Positions 8,601 to 15,933 of a DNA stretch of 23,786 nt are shown piece by piece. The position numbers and the translations under genes were made by a program. The notes below the pieces were generated by a model. The model saw only the letters and a list, made by a program, of their open reading frames with translations, had not been told where the DNA came from and did no database searches. Positions within the stretch are counted from its first letter, which is position 1; each line of letters opens with the position of its first letter. This DNA comes from a virus, in the IMG/VR virus record IMGVR_UViG_3300030104_007214, positions 1 through 23,786 of that record; one strand, written 5' to 3'.

Positions 8601-10827
8601 TACTGCTTCAGTATCAAATTCACTATGTTGGAATGACGCAAGCTGTGACTATTCTCATAGTTTATATCACCCTACAACTTCATATACTCCAGACTGTTGT
8701 GCAGATATTTCAGGATGTTCTACTGTTTATCTTAACCCTGGAGTAAGTGCTGGACCAGATCAAATAATATGTTTACCTACACTTTCTGTACATGGACAAC
8801 TAACTTCACAACAACCAATGGGAACTCCATGGCCACTTCAAGGCCTACCAACTTGGAGTTTTGAAGGCGAGCATGGTACCTGGACAGCAAATATTTTAAC
8901 ACCACATTCATTTTCTACAGATGTAATTATAGAGGATTATTCTCCAGGAATAACTCCACTACACGTTACTGCTTCTGGTATTTTTACTATGAGTTTAACT
9001 GTTCCACACGGACCGTGCGAGTACACTGACCATATGTATTTTGAAATAGTAGAACAGTCTTCTTCTATATTACCAGCACAAGTAGAATGCGTAAATATAG
9101 ATTCAGATTATAGAACATTTATTACAGCGTCACAGCCATCTCCAAGTGGATATGGTAACTGGACAGTTGCAGCACCAGATGCATACACTGCTTCAGCTGC
9201 CGTGACAATATACTCTCCATCAAAATTTACTACTCAGGTTCAGATTCCTTTAGATACTACAATTACCTTTTTATGGACAAGGTGTGAGATATTTAGTAGT
9301 TCTCTAGATGTATCTAGTAATGACACTCAATCTGGTATAGCAGATATAGTTTGTTGTGGGTCAGAATCTATAGACGTAACAATTACAGCCCAACCACAGG
9401 CTCCAGTACTATTAACAGGAGTAATGCAAGACTGTCCTGGTTGTGGTGCGCAAACTGCTAGTTTTGTTGGAGAACTTAATGCATTTACTGCCCATGCTTC
9501 TTGGTCTGCAAACTTTACTACTTGGACTGAAACACATTTAACTGATACGTATATTGCTTTTTCATCATCAACCCCACCATTTACTTCTGGTACAATAATA
9601 AATAGTAGTTCTAATCATTACTTAGGTACAGATACCCCTACTATTCCATATCCAAATGCGCCAGTTGGAAATCAAGTTGTCTGGGAAAATGCTCTCGTAA
9701 CTTCGCAAGTACCAACTATATATCCTTGGACAAGTTCTACTCTTGTATTCTCTTCTTCTAATGCCAACGCTTATGGAAAAGATATAGAAATACTTCTTAT
9801 GGCTAGAGGACTTCAAGGTGTATGTGACGTGACACAAAGTACAACTATATCATTTCCATTGCCTATTCAAACAGAGTCATTTGCCTTTGTTTCAGGTGGA
9901 GGATTTTATCCTTGGGAAGAACCTTATTATGTTAATTTCGATCCAGCACAAACATCTTCTGCAGGAATTTTTAATATGCCTAAATTAAATCAGATTGTTG
10001 GTATGACATTTAGGTCTGGAGGTATTGATATACTACCAACTACACATTCCAACGTAATGGCAAAACAACGTAATGTTCCAGCTCCATATTTAACAGGTGC
10101 GTTAGGTGCATGCTTATCTACTGGTGACGTTGAACCACCATCATTACTAACTGAAGGAGGATCGTTTGATACACCATATCCTACTGGTACTCCTACAGCT
10201 GACGGTCAAACTACTTGGACACCTGCTTCTACTTCAGCTGCTGACTGGGCGCTACCATGGCCAACAAATTCTGCTGGACAAACAGACCCGTCAATAATAA
10301 TTCCTACTCCTTCAGGAGGCCTTGGAGCGTATGGAGTTAATTTTGAGTGGAATGCTCGAACAGTTGCACTGTATGGAATAACACATTCAAGTTATAACCA
10401 ATGGCACGACGCACAAATGCAAATTCACTGGCATCATGTAGCATCTATGTCAAATGACGCTACAAGCTCTGCAGGTGGAGACGTATTCACGTATATGTAT
10501 GTAACGCAGTCAAATAGTAATATAAACGAACCAGCTTGGTTAACGGGTTCTTTTGCAGATACAGGAACGTCTAGAAGTTTCCAACAGGTTCCAACATTCT
10601 TCCCTCCAAATAGAAATATAAATCATATTTATGGTTGGACAAATTATGATGGTTCTAATTACAATAATAATGCTCCTTTTGCCAGAGGACTACTAGACTT
10701 TAATCGTAAAGAACAAATAACTTCAGTATCAATAATGTTTGAAGTAACCGCTTCATATACTTCTCCATCTTGTGATGAACGATTCTATTCAAGCATGTCA
10801 ATAATGTTTACTAACCAATACACGTAA
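5668..10827 (+). CDS. Giant Cys-rich secreted/virion-type protein with PKD-like modules
   Basis: A 1719-residue protein, by far the largest in the window, rich in Ser, Thr, Gly, Trp and Cys with many CC, CxC and CxxC pairs (for example CQCSW, CSCAP, CPSCGD, CCGSES, CPGCGAQ). No signal peptide or membrane segment is visible. Residues about 1022-1130 begin VSAGPDQIIC and run to LTVPHGPCEYTDHMYFEI, the pattern of Bacteroidota PKD-like modules (AGPDQ, GTW, closing Cys). A second such module follows at about 1131-1245 (YGNWTVAAPD, ITFLWTRCE). The rest shows no family I know. A role as tail fibre, adhesin or other virion surface protein is inferred from size, composition and phage context. Start at ATG 5668 sits right behind the promoter core; an in-frame ATG at 5674 is absent, so alternatives are much further in. 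It adjoins the next gene with one base between. Confidence 0.8.
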   Translation: MCIHDFRTYINADVTYSAVSHPQRPNTSSANISLFGPFNNPNVTVGAFEADWAPSTFEVDEDNAFFNSFGLQELLPSLNNFMWTSSAYNTDPNVTQPPYFPPNYNPGFGSGFCGWNSAQAVIIFANTVLYPVDGTGLHVRAGTSSSFTTQAYYVSNSYDNSTVISSPLDAVTFDPSGPGLNGANKAANALAAAITSSNGQPSLISCSISTTTIDGDTLTLTNIDPGSHANNFCFDFIEKVDFLNGIVSMNSHDAIAINAGQEVCFEDGHQPGCQCSWTQLDEGLETKDMLNNCVQMNYFFVGSSSFHCDYSASMAAGNPAPTQHNHPTWKVETSDGHVCYVTRDQEFLVWDGGGTTDNHWEKAEDLVPQTPQTFANSDWLLGNANPNFSGSLSHGWNNATKLVCWQNDVYGYVRVKLSYDDTHPHDGNSTYGGLPRGDYGNNLAGLHVNPGYTMREPQPDIGRAVHWMTTGTNSFQLANRIVVRGWRGEMCSCAPTTNIDDIRCGTTKSCCVNSSGSGQPASLTYNQFMTTTTQSAFSILSWSLHPHTESIDYDVNWHYPKPGDKRQVTMSISTTNDSNFQVCLTEWAPVEQICEPQPESLLPQCPSCGDTSKGVIGDLYNLHPATMSITHYQAQDSYGGFNHAAGTFLDYQLGNTPGVGVSGSKGSNWSIVFLSQSGTSPQTESYYYHNYEIASGSATASTALPAGNESYSYWDPQFTSSTHYRKASMTTSFFYIDSAGPGTRWAESLAFAINKTWDNKEDFPAFPVAEFNPIANGLPMGMGHTSTSLNGLPNEFITLRTTGCHNYWSLSPLGNEALPFEPYRMSYTPHMDLLQDNGIYESIVYATGAVPIVSYSGVGNNHLATFYPESESFANSGSFCAEQKCCFDLIINKEPSWNSSESLCQETPGRVINVTQLFNVIDFDDIEWYGPMGMEIPGNMSAAGELKFDPFTGLVLPVDQFFTVDDDVMLNGTASLCFTASVSNSLCWNDASCDYSHSLYHPTTSYTPDCCADISGCSTVYLNPGVSAGPDQIICLPTLSVHGQLTSQQPMGTPWPLQGLPTWSFEGEHGTWTANILTPHSFSTDVIIEDYSPGITPLHVTASGIFTMSLTVPHGPCEYTDHMYFEIVEQSSSILPAQVECVNIDSDYRTFITASQPSPSGYGNWTVAAPDAYTASAAVTIYSPSKFTTQVQIPLDTTITFLWTRCEIFSSSLDVSSNDTQSGIADIVCCGSESIDVTITAQPQAPVLLTGVMQDCPGCGAQTASFVGELNAFTAHASWSANFTTWTETHLTDTYIAFSSSTPPFTSGTIINSSSNHYLGTDTPTIPYPNAPVGNQVVWENALVTSQVPTIYPWTSSTLVFSSSNANAYGKDIEILLMARGLQGVCDVTQSTTISFPLPIQTESFAFVSGGGFYPWEEPYYVNFDPAQTSSAGIFNMPKLNQIVGMTFRSGGIDILPTTHSNVMAKQRNVPAPYLTGALGACLSTGDVEPPSLLTEGGSFDTPYPTGTPTADGQTTWTPASTSAADWALPWPTNSAGQTDPSIIIPTPSGGLGAYGVNFEWNARTVALYGITHSSYNQWHDAQMQIHWHHVASMSNDATSSAGGDVFTYMYVTQSNSNINEPAWLTGSFADTGTSRSFQQVPTFFPPNRNINHIYGWTNYDGSNYNNNAPFARGLLDFNRKEQITSVSIMFEVTASYTSPSCDERFYSSMSIMFTNQYT

Positions 10828-10828
10828 T

Positions 10829-11779
10829 ATGAATTATATATTAGGAAATAACGACGTGTCAATTTTCTTGGCCTATCTTTTAGAAAATACCAGGTTAATT
10901 CTACACAAAACTTTAGAACCTCTTGACTATAATTCTGGTCCTAAAGTATTACCCGTAAAATTACTACAAATGGTAAAAAATGAATTTGAAAATGTAGAAG
11001 TTTTAGAATTTGAAAGATTCTATGACGATAGAGGAAAATATACTTCTATAATGCCAAAAAATTTTCATAATCTTTATTCACTATATACTAGAGGAAAGAC
11101 TACTGTTGAAAAATCGTATTACAAAAATCTAGATAAATACGTAAAATTTATTAGTATAGATAACAACGGTCCTGAAAAAAGTTATGATTTATTTTTCAAA
11201 AAAATCAAAGAAAGTGTAAATAAAAGAGTAATTGATAAACAAATAGCTAAAATAGAATTAAATAGGGCAATCACGGTTGGTGACCAAGAGTTAAATTATA
11301 CCAATATTATATCTACAATAAATATAGTTGATCTGGTAGAGTTAGAAACTTCAGGAAAGTTAAGAAACTCTATAATAGACAATTATAGTCTAGAATCTTT
11401 TGATTTACCATATAATGATAAATTTGTATATGTATGTAGTTTAGATTCTGAAGAAGATAAGACGCTTTCTAAGTTATACAAACAGATACTAGCAACAGGA
11501 AAACCTTATTTTAGAAAAACCTACATTGACGATAAAATTATATATGAATCAATGCGAAACATATATGAAAAAGATATAGAAGAAAATAAGATTTTAGATT
11601 ACATAGAATCTACACAAATATCAGATAATTTAAGAATTAAAAAGGTTATGGGAATAGATTTAGTTGGAAAGTTTTCTGAGTGGAACGACAATACTACTTT
11701 AGAAACGATATATAAAAGGTCAGAACAACTAAAAGAATTTTACAATTTTAGTGAAAATAATCATAAAAAAGTTTTATAG
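10829..11779 (+). CDS. Possible FAD/NAD-binding oxidoreductase-like protein
   Basis: A 316-residue protein. The N-terminus MNYILGNNDVSIFLAYLL has the shape of a Rossmann beta-strand, glycine loop and helix, although the classic GxGxxG is degraded to GNNDVS. Near the C-terminus, IDLVGKFSEWNDN then TLETIYKRSEQL resembles the closing GR(F)xEW motif of flavin-dependent amine oxidase or UDP-galactopyranose mutase-like proteins. These two end motifs are the only basis for the call; the middle gives no clear match and a degraded dinucleotide loop may mean altered cofactor use. It lies between the giant gene (1 bp away, possibly cotranscribed) and the dCMP-hydroxymethylase homologue, so either structural or nucleotide-metabolism roles are possible. 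Confidence 0.45.
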   Translation: MNYILGNNDVSIFLAYLLENTRLILHKTLEPLDYNSGPKVLPVKLLQMVKNEFENVEVLEFERFYDDRGKYTSIMPKNFHNLYSLYTRGKTTVEKSYYKNLDKYVKFISIDNNGPEKSYDLFFKKIKESVNKRVIDKQIAKIELNRAITVGDQELNYTNIISTINIVDLVELETSGKLRNSIIDNYSLESFDLPYNDKFVYVCSLDSEEDKTLSKLYKQILATGKPYFRKTYIDDKIIYESMRNIYEKDIEENKILDYIESTQISDNLRIKKVMGIDLVGKFSEWNDNTTLETIYKRSEQLKEFYNFSENNHKKVL

Positions 11780-11787
11780 TTTCAATT

Positions 11788-11806
11788 ATTTTTATTATAT
11801 TATATA
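11788..11806 (+). promoter_or_regulatory. Promoter for the modification/nucleotide block
   Basis: TTTTTATTATATTATATA, nearly the same as the element at 14701 before the inositol-phosphate synthase. A 20-odd nt A-rich leader (CAAATAAAGATTAAAAGGG) leads to the ATG at 11830, in the style of Bacteroidota leaders with only a weak AAGGG ribosome site. Confidence 0.55.
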
Positions 11807-11829
11807 CAAATAAAGATTAAAAGGGTTAT

Positions 11830-12687
11830 ATGAATAAATTTACCAGTCTTCATGAGTTATTTTTATCAGAATTACAAGCACTTACCTATTTTGGAAATGA
11901 TGTTAGTAGTAATGGTACAAATCAAACAGAATTATTATTTAGGTCGTTTGAATTAACTGACCCTACAATGCTAGGTATTGGTTATCCATCTAGAAAATTC
12001 AATACAAATTATGCAGTTATGGAATTCTTATGGTATCTATCTAGAAATAAACGTGTAGATAATATTGGTAAATGTGCCAACATCTGGTTAAGAATACAAG
12101 ATGGACAAAATGAAGTAGAATCTAATTACGGAACCTTTATACTAGGAGAACAATGGACTTGGATTAAAGAAGAGTTAGCAAAAGATAAAGATTCTAGAAG
12201 ATGTACTATAGTTATAGGTCAGCCATATCATAAGACCAAAAACTGGCATGATATTCCTTGTACACAATTTTTACAGGTATTTATTAGAGAAAATAAATTA
12301 CACTTGTGTGTTAACATGCGTAGTAATGATATTATATTTGGATTATGTAATGATGTATTTAATTTCGCTCTTTTTCAGCAATTGATGTTAAATGAATTAA
12401 GAGAAATATATCCAGACCTAGAACTAGGTTCTTATTATCATATTGCTGGTAGTTTACACTTATATGAAATGCACTATAAAATGAGAGATAATATTCTTCA
12501 CGAAGGCGTACGAGCATTGCATTCATTAAAACACGCTCTACCTGAATTCAATGAGCAGTGGATACTAAAACCTGAGGTAAATATAGATTATATAGACAAA
12601 GAAAAGATATTTTTACCTCAAAAAAGTATGGAAAAACCAGAGCTAGTTAAATTTACAGAAAAACAAATGAAAAAGTTATTTATATGA
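11830..12687 (+). CDS. Thymidylate synthase family enzyme, probable dCMP hydroxymethylase
   Basis: Folate-dependent pyrimidine C5-alkylating enzyme of 285 aa. Catalytic Cys144 lies in DIPCTQFLQ. The phosphate-binding arginines are in DSRR (123-124), the RSND motif is at 164-167, and LHLYEMHY (H210, Y212) closes the site. The residue that reads the base is D175 (FGLCND), exactly 31 positions after the catalytic Cys. That is the spacing of C146-N177 in E. coli thymidylate synthase and C148-D179 in T4 gp42. Asn selects dUMP and Asp selects dCMP in the known enzymes, and VNMRSNDIIFG matches gp42 (VNMRSNDVVFG). So the product is more likely 5-hydroxymethyl- or 5-methyl-dCMP than dTMP. First gene of a tight block; the next gene overlaps by 4 nt (ATGA). 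Hydroxymethylase versus methylase cannot be told from sequence alone. Confidence 0.75.
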   Translation: MNKFTSLHELFLSELQALTYFGNDVSSNGTNQTELLFRSFELTDPTMLGIGYPSRKFNTNYAVMEFLWYLSRNKRVDNIGKCANIWLRIQDGQNEVESNYGTFILGEQWTWIKEELAKDKDSRRCTIVIGQPYHKTKNWHDIPCTQFLQVFIRENKLHLCVNMRSNDIIFGLCNDVFNFALFQQLMLNELREIYPDLELGSYYHIAGSLHLYEMHYKMRDNILHEGVRALHSLKHALPEFNEQWILKPEVNIDYIDKEKIFLPQKSMEKPELVKFTEKQMKKLFI

Positions 12688-12974
12688 AAAAGAAAGAATC
12701 AATACTTAAAAGAGCTGACGAGATAATTCACAATCGATCAGAAGAAAAAGAAAGAAAATACGGTCCTTTTAGTGAAGGCATGGAAAGAGCTGCAAAAATT
12801 GCTAGTGGTATGACTGGTAAAGATTTTGAAGCTGAAGATATGTATGCAGCTTTAGTGGCATTAAAACTATCTCGTCACTCATACAATTATAGAGAAGATA
12901 ATTTATTAGATTGTGTAGCTTATCTAGGCGGATTAGATAACTATATTAAGGAGAAAAATAATGAAAATAAGTAA
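12684..12974 (+). CDS. DUF6378-like phage protein
   Basis: A 96-residue, highly charged, helical protein. It carries the pattern ADEIIHNRSEEKERKYGPF, then DMYAALVALKLSRHSY, then DNLLDCVAYLGGLDNYI, which matches the DUF6378 family as I know it: an N-terminal helix ending in YG, a central helix with KLSR, and a C-terminal helix with D..D...Y. The conserved acidic and Tyr positions recall all-alpha NTP pyrophosphatases, so a nucleotide-pool role is possible, but the function is not established. It starts at the ATGA overlap with the dCMP-hydroxymethylase homologue and overlaps the dUTPase start by 14 nt, so it is translationally coupled to both. Confidence 0.65.
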   Translation: MKKKESILKRADEIIHNRSEEKERKYGPFSEGMERAAKIASGMTGKDFEAEDMYAALVALKLSRHSYNYREDNLLDCVAYLGGLDNYIKEKNNENK

Positions 12975-13398
12975 AATTAGAGATGTAAAAACTCCAACAA
13001 GAGCCAACCCAACAGATGCAGGAATAGACTTTTTTGTTCCAAACGACCAAAAACCTGTTGTATTGAATCCAGGAGATTCTGCATTTATACCATCTGGTAT
13101 TAAGGTTAACTGTCCTGAAGGATATGCTCTAATAGCATTTAACAAATCTGGCATAGCAGTTAAAAAATCTCTACATGTTGGTGCATGCGTAGTAGACAAT
13201 GGTTATCAAGGAGAAGTACACATAAATCTAACCAATGTTGGTGATGAAACAAGAGTAATACGTCCAGGAGATAAAATAGTTCAGTTTGTATTATTACCTT
13301 TAGGTGACCCATCTGTAGAATTAGTAGATGAAAATAATTTATATGAATCAGTATCTTCAAGAGGTGAAGGTGGGTTTGGTTCATCAGGAACAAAATAA
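12961..13398 (+). CDS. dut: Trimeric dUTPase
   Basis: Hydrolyses dUTP to dUMP and pyrophosphate, keeping uracil out of DNA and providing dUMP. All five motifs of the trimeric family are seen: I NPTDAGIDFFVP (17-28), II NKSGIA (in place of PRSG), III VVDNGYQGEVHINLTN, IV GDKIVQFVLLP and V RGEGGFGSSG at the C-terminus. The 145-aa length is typical. An AAGGAG site at 12948-12953 supports the ATG at 12961, which lies inside the end of the preceding gene. Motif II departs from the usual PRS to NKS, which may shift kinetics but keeps Ser and Gly. It lies in the same operon as the dCMP-hydroxymethylase homologue. Confidence 0.92.
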   Translation: MKISKIRDVKTPTRANPTDAGIDFFVPNDQKPVVLNPGDSAFIPSGIKVNCPEGYALIAFNKSGIAVKKSLHVGACVVDNGYQGEVHINLTNVGDETRVIRPGDKIVQFVLLPLGDPSVELVDENNLYESVSSRGEGGFGSSGTK

Positions 13399-13401
13399 GA
13401 T

Positions 13402-13575
13402 ATGTGGGAAGTAGAAATTAGTATACCAAAACACAAATGGGAAGTAATGTACCATACATTTGAAAACATAGCAGATCTATCAAAAGAAATAAATTGGATT
13501 ATGGGACAAGAAGACGACTTAGAAGAAAAGATACCTATGGATTTAATAGAAGGAATAAAAGTATATAAAATATGA
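13402..13575 (+). CDS. Small hypothetical protein
   Basis: A 57-residue ORF (MWEVEISIPKHKWEVMYHT ... MDLIEGIKVYKI) that fills the gap between dUTPase and the SGNH-like gene. It begins 3 nt after the dUTPase stop and ends in an ATGA overlap with the next gene, which is the strongest sign that it is real. It looks like a small alpha/beta fold with an acidic middle (GQEDDLEEKIP). No family recognised. Confidence 0.65.
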   Translation: MWEVEISIPKHKWEVMYHTFENIADLSKEINWIMGQEDDLEEKIPMDLIEGIKVYKI

Positions 13576-14642
13576 TAACACTAACAGACAAATTACAGGA
13601 CAAAAATATAAAAATTGGAATAGATGGATTATCTGGACCTATTTCAAAAAGAATATCTAATCATAATGGCGCATGGGCCCATAAAGTATTAAACCAGTGT
13701 ATTAACTCTGGGTATACTAATATAAGAATATTAGATAAGGGTGAAAAGCTGCATGAATATGATGCGATAATACTTTACTTAGGTATAAGTTATGAAGGAA
13801 CACTAAATCTTTTTGGTGGATTAGGAGATGATTTTTGTAAAAAGATGATTCAGTTAGAAAGCTATCCTGGTAAATTATTATGTCTTCAACATGAAATGCC
13901 AGATTTAGTAGATATGGTTTCTAAAAGGTTAAAAAACTCATCAACCTCAGCCTTCGCAAAAATAATAGATTTAGAAGAATTACAAAAAGCGATTGATAAA
14001 ACTGAAAAATTTGATAGAGTAGAAAAAACAACAAAACTATGCTTTGGAGATAGTCATTCATTTTCAATGTATCAACCAGGATATATGACTAGCAGAAATG
14101 ATGGATTAACTTTATTTTCAATACTAAGAGATGGTGTTAAAGAAAAAATAGTAGAAAAGTCTGGAATAAATACAGATGACCTAACACACCTTACTTTTTA
14201 CGCAGGTAATATAGATATTAGACATCACCTATGCAGAAGAGAAGATAGAGAAAAAGCTACTAGAGTTATGGTTATATATTTAGCAGACCAACTAAGTAAG
14301 TTAAACATACCAAACATTGAAATATCGCATGCTATACCTATTGAGAATGAGAGTAGAAAGCTGCCAAAAACGGGTTATTACAAAGATACTCCTTTTTATG
14401 GTTCTTGGCAAGAGAGAACACAATTAGTAAAAATATTTAATGATACAGTTGACAGTGTATGTACCCAGTATGGATGGAAAGCATTATCATGGCCTGAAAA
14501 TATATTAAATGATAAAAAAGAACTATCATTTGATGCAATGGAAAAACCTCAAAGCGTACATTTAAGTAGAGAATTTTATAGATGGGATATGGAAAATAAT
14601 TGTGAAAATAAATATCACAAAAGTGTAGTTTTTTCATTCTAA
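13572..14642 (+). CDS. SGNH/GDSL-like hydrolase domain protein
   Basis: A 356-residue protein. The C-terminal two-thirds carries SGNH-type blocks: LCFGDSHSFSM with the candidate nucleophile S161, TFYAGNIDIRHHL (G212, N213) as the oxyanion block, and PQSVHLS with candidate catalytic H330. The usual Asp three residues before this His is Gln (Q327), so the acid of the triad would be missing or supplied elsewhere. The N-terminal 140 residues (GIDGLSGPISKRISNHNG, LGISYEGTLNLFGGLGDDF) form a separate alpha/beta part that I do not recognise. The family cleaves or transfers ester-linked acyl groups; the substrate here is unknown. Context between the dCMP-hydroxymethylase homologue and the inositol-phosphate synthase allows a role in a nucleotide or DNA side chain, but this is inference. 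Confidence 0.6.
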   Translation: MITLTDKLQDKNIKIGIDGLSGPISKRISNHNGAWAHKVLNQCINSGYTNIRILDKGEKLHEYDAIILYLGISYEGTLNLFGGLGDDFCKKMIQLESYPGKLLCLQHEMPDLVDMVSKRLKNSSTSAFAKIIDLEELQKAIDKTEKFDRVEKTTKLCFGDSHSFSMYQPGYMTSRNDGLTLFSILRDGVKEKIVEKSGINTDDLTHLTFYAGNIDIRHHLCRREDREKATRVMVIYLADQLSKLNIPNIEISHAIPIENESRKLPKTGYYKDTPFYGSWQERTQLVKIFNDTVDSVCTQYGWKALSWPENILNDKKELSFDAMEKPQSVHLSREFYRWDMENNCENKYHKSVVFSF

Positions 14643-14657
14643 CTTAGTATTTATTAT

Positions 14658-14686
14658 GGGAAAATTAAAAGTGAAATAATTTTACC
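14658..14686 (+). other. Imperfect inverted repeat upstream of MIPS promoter
   Basis: GGGAAAATTA (14658-14667) and TAATTTTACC (14677-14686) pair over 9 of 10 positions around AAAGTGAAA. There is no following T-run, so it is a poor terminator. It could be an operator or a processing hairpin, or simple AT-rich coincidence. Confidence 0.3.
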
Positions 14687-14700
14687 GATTGAAAAAAATT

Positions 14701-14715
14701 TATTATATTATATAA
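14701..14715 (+). promoter_or_regulatory. Promoter for the inositol-phosphate synthase operon
   Basis: TATTATATTATATAA, matching the element before the dCMP-hydroxymethylase homologue. It is followed by an A-rich leader and AAAGGGAA at 14730-14737 before the ATG at 14744. Confidence 0.55.
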
Positions 14716-14743
14716 AAGAAATAAAAAATAAAGGGAATTAAAA

Positions 14744-15931
14744 ATGGCAAAAAACAAAAAAATTAAAGTAGGAATTATAGGAGTAGGTAATTGTGCAAAA
14801 TCACTTGTAGAAGGCGTGCAATATTATGCTAAACACGTTAAAGCAGAATCTGGAGTAATGAAAACAGATATTGGAGGTTATCTAGCTGGAGACGTAGAAT
14901 TTGTAGTAGGTTTCGATATTGATGAACGTAAGATTGATTTACCATTAGGTAAAGCATTACAACAAAGACCAAATTCAGCATGGAGTATTGTAGATAATAT
15001 TGATTCTAAAGCTCCAGTATATGAATCTCCAGTAATTGATGGATATGCAGGGTTAATGGATAATTATCCTGAAGAAAATAGATTCTTAGTTTCTGAAAAG
15101 CTAAGAAATTCTACAGATATGAATAGAGTATCTTGGACTAATGCATTAGAAAAAAAATGGAAAACTTCTATTATTAAGAAATTAGAAGAATTAGATGTAG
15201 AAGTTCTTGTTAACTATTTACCCGTAGGTTCTCAAAAGACTACAGAATTTTGGGCTGAAATTTGTTTAGAAACTGGAATCTCTTTTGTAAATTGTATTCC
15301 AGTATTTATAGCATCTGACCCAGCATGGGAGCAGAGATTTATTGACGCAGGCATTCCATTGATTGGTGATGATATGCGTTCTCAATTTGGAGCAAGTATT
15401 TTATCTCAAATGCTACAAGAATTAGCTTTTGAAAGAGGTCACCATGTAAAGGCTCATATTCAAAGAAATGTAGGAGGTAATACTGACTTCTTAAATATGG
15501 AAGATAAAACTAGATTGGCTTCAAAAAAGATTTCTAAAGAAAATGTTATTAGAGCTCAAAATGAAATTAGAGACATATCAACTGAAGATTCATTCCTACA
15601 TGCAGGACCTTCTGAATATATTCCATTCTACGGTGACAACAAAGTTGCAAACTTTAGATTAGAGCTTGAAGGTTTTGGTGGTTCTCCAGTAATACTTGAC
15701 GCTCAATTAAGTGTTCAAGACAGTCCAAATTCTGCAGGGGTAGTTATAGATGCAATTAGATACTTAAAGGTAGCAAGGGAATTAGGAGTTGTAGGAGCAT
15801 TAAGAGGACCGTCAGCGTTTACTCAAAAAACTCCACCAGATCAGATGATGTTTTCAGATGCAGTTTATGAATGTACTGAATTAGCTAATAGAAGATTAAC
15901 AGAATCTACATCAAAGCAAATGAATAAATAA
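14744..15931 (+). CDS. ino1: myo-Inositol-1-phosphate synthase
   Basis: Converts glucose 6-phosphate to 1L-myo-inositol 1-phosphate by NAD-dependent oxidation, cyclisation and reduction. The N-terminal Rossmann loop is VGIIGVGNCAKSLVEG (9-24). Family blocks follow: VNYLPVGSQKTTEFWAE, NCIPVFIASDPAW, GDDMRSQFGASILSQ, NVGGNTDFLNM, HAGPSEYIPFYGDNKVA and then DSPNSAGVVIDAIRYLK and GALRGPSAFTQKTPPDQM. These are nearly unbroken, so the enzyme is probably active. At 395 aa it is of the short bacterial/archaeal type. First gene of an operon with a HAD phosphatase 2 bp downstream. Its presence in a phage is unusual; possible uses are an inositol-derived DNA modification, an inositol lipid or a compatible solute. 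Confidence 0.93.
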   Translation: MAKNKKIKVGIIGVGNCAKSLVEGVQYYAKHVKAESGVMKTDIGGYLAGDVEFVVGFDIDERKIDLPLGKALQQRPNSAWSIVDNIDSKAPVYESPVIDGYAGLMDNYPEENRFLVSEKLRNSTDMNRVSWTNALEKKWKTSIIKKLEELDVEVLVNYLPVGSQKTTEFWAEICLETGISFVNCIPVFIASDPAWEQRFIDAGIPLIGDDMRSQFGASILSQMLQELAFERGHHVKAHIQRNVGGNTDFLNMEDKTRLASKKISKENVIRAQNEIRDISTEDSFLHAGPSEYIPFYGDNKVANFRLELEGFGGSPVILDAQLSVQDSPNSAGVVIDAIRYLKVARELGVVGALRGPSAFTQKTPPDQMMFSDAVYECTELANRRLTESTSKQMNK

Positions 15932-15933
15932 TT

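Noticed and set aside
12933-13469. Minus-strand ORFs opposite the dUTPase gene
   Set aside because: The + strand frame carries all five dUTPase motifs; the antisense frames are shadows with no family pattern.
14658-14686. Rho-independent terminator after the SGNH-like gene
   Set aside because: The inverted repeat is AT-rich with a mismatch and has no T-run after it.
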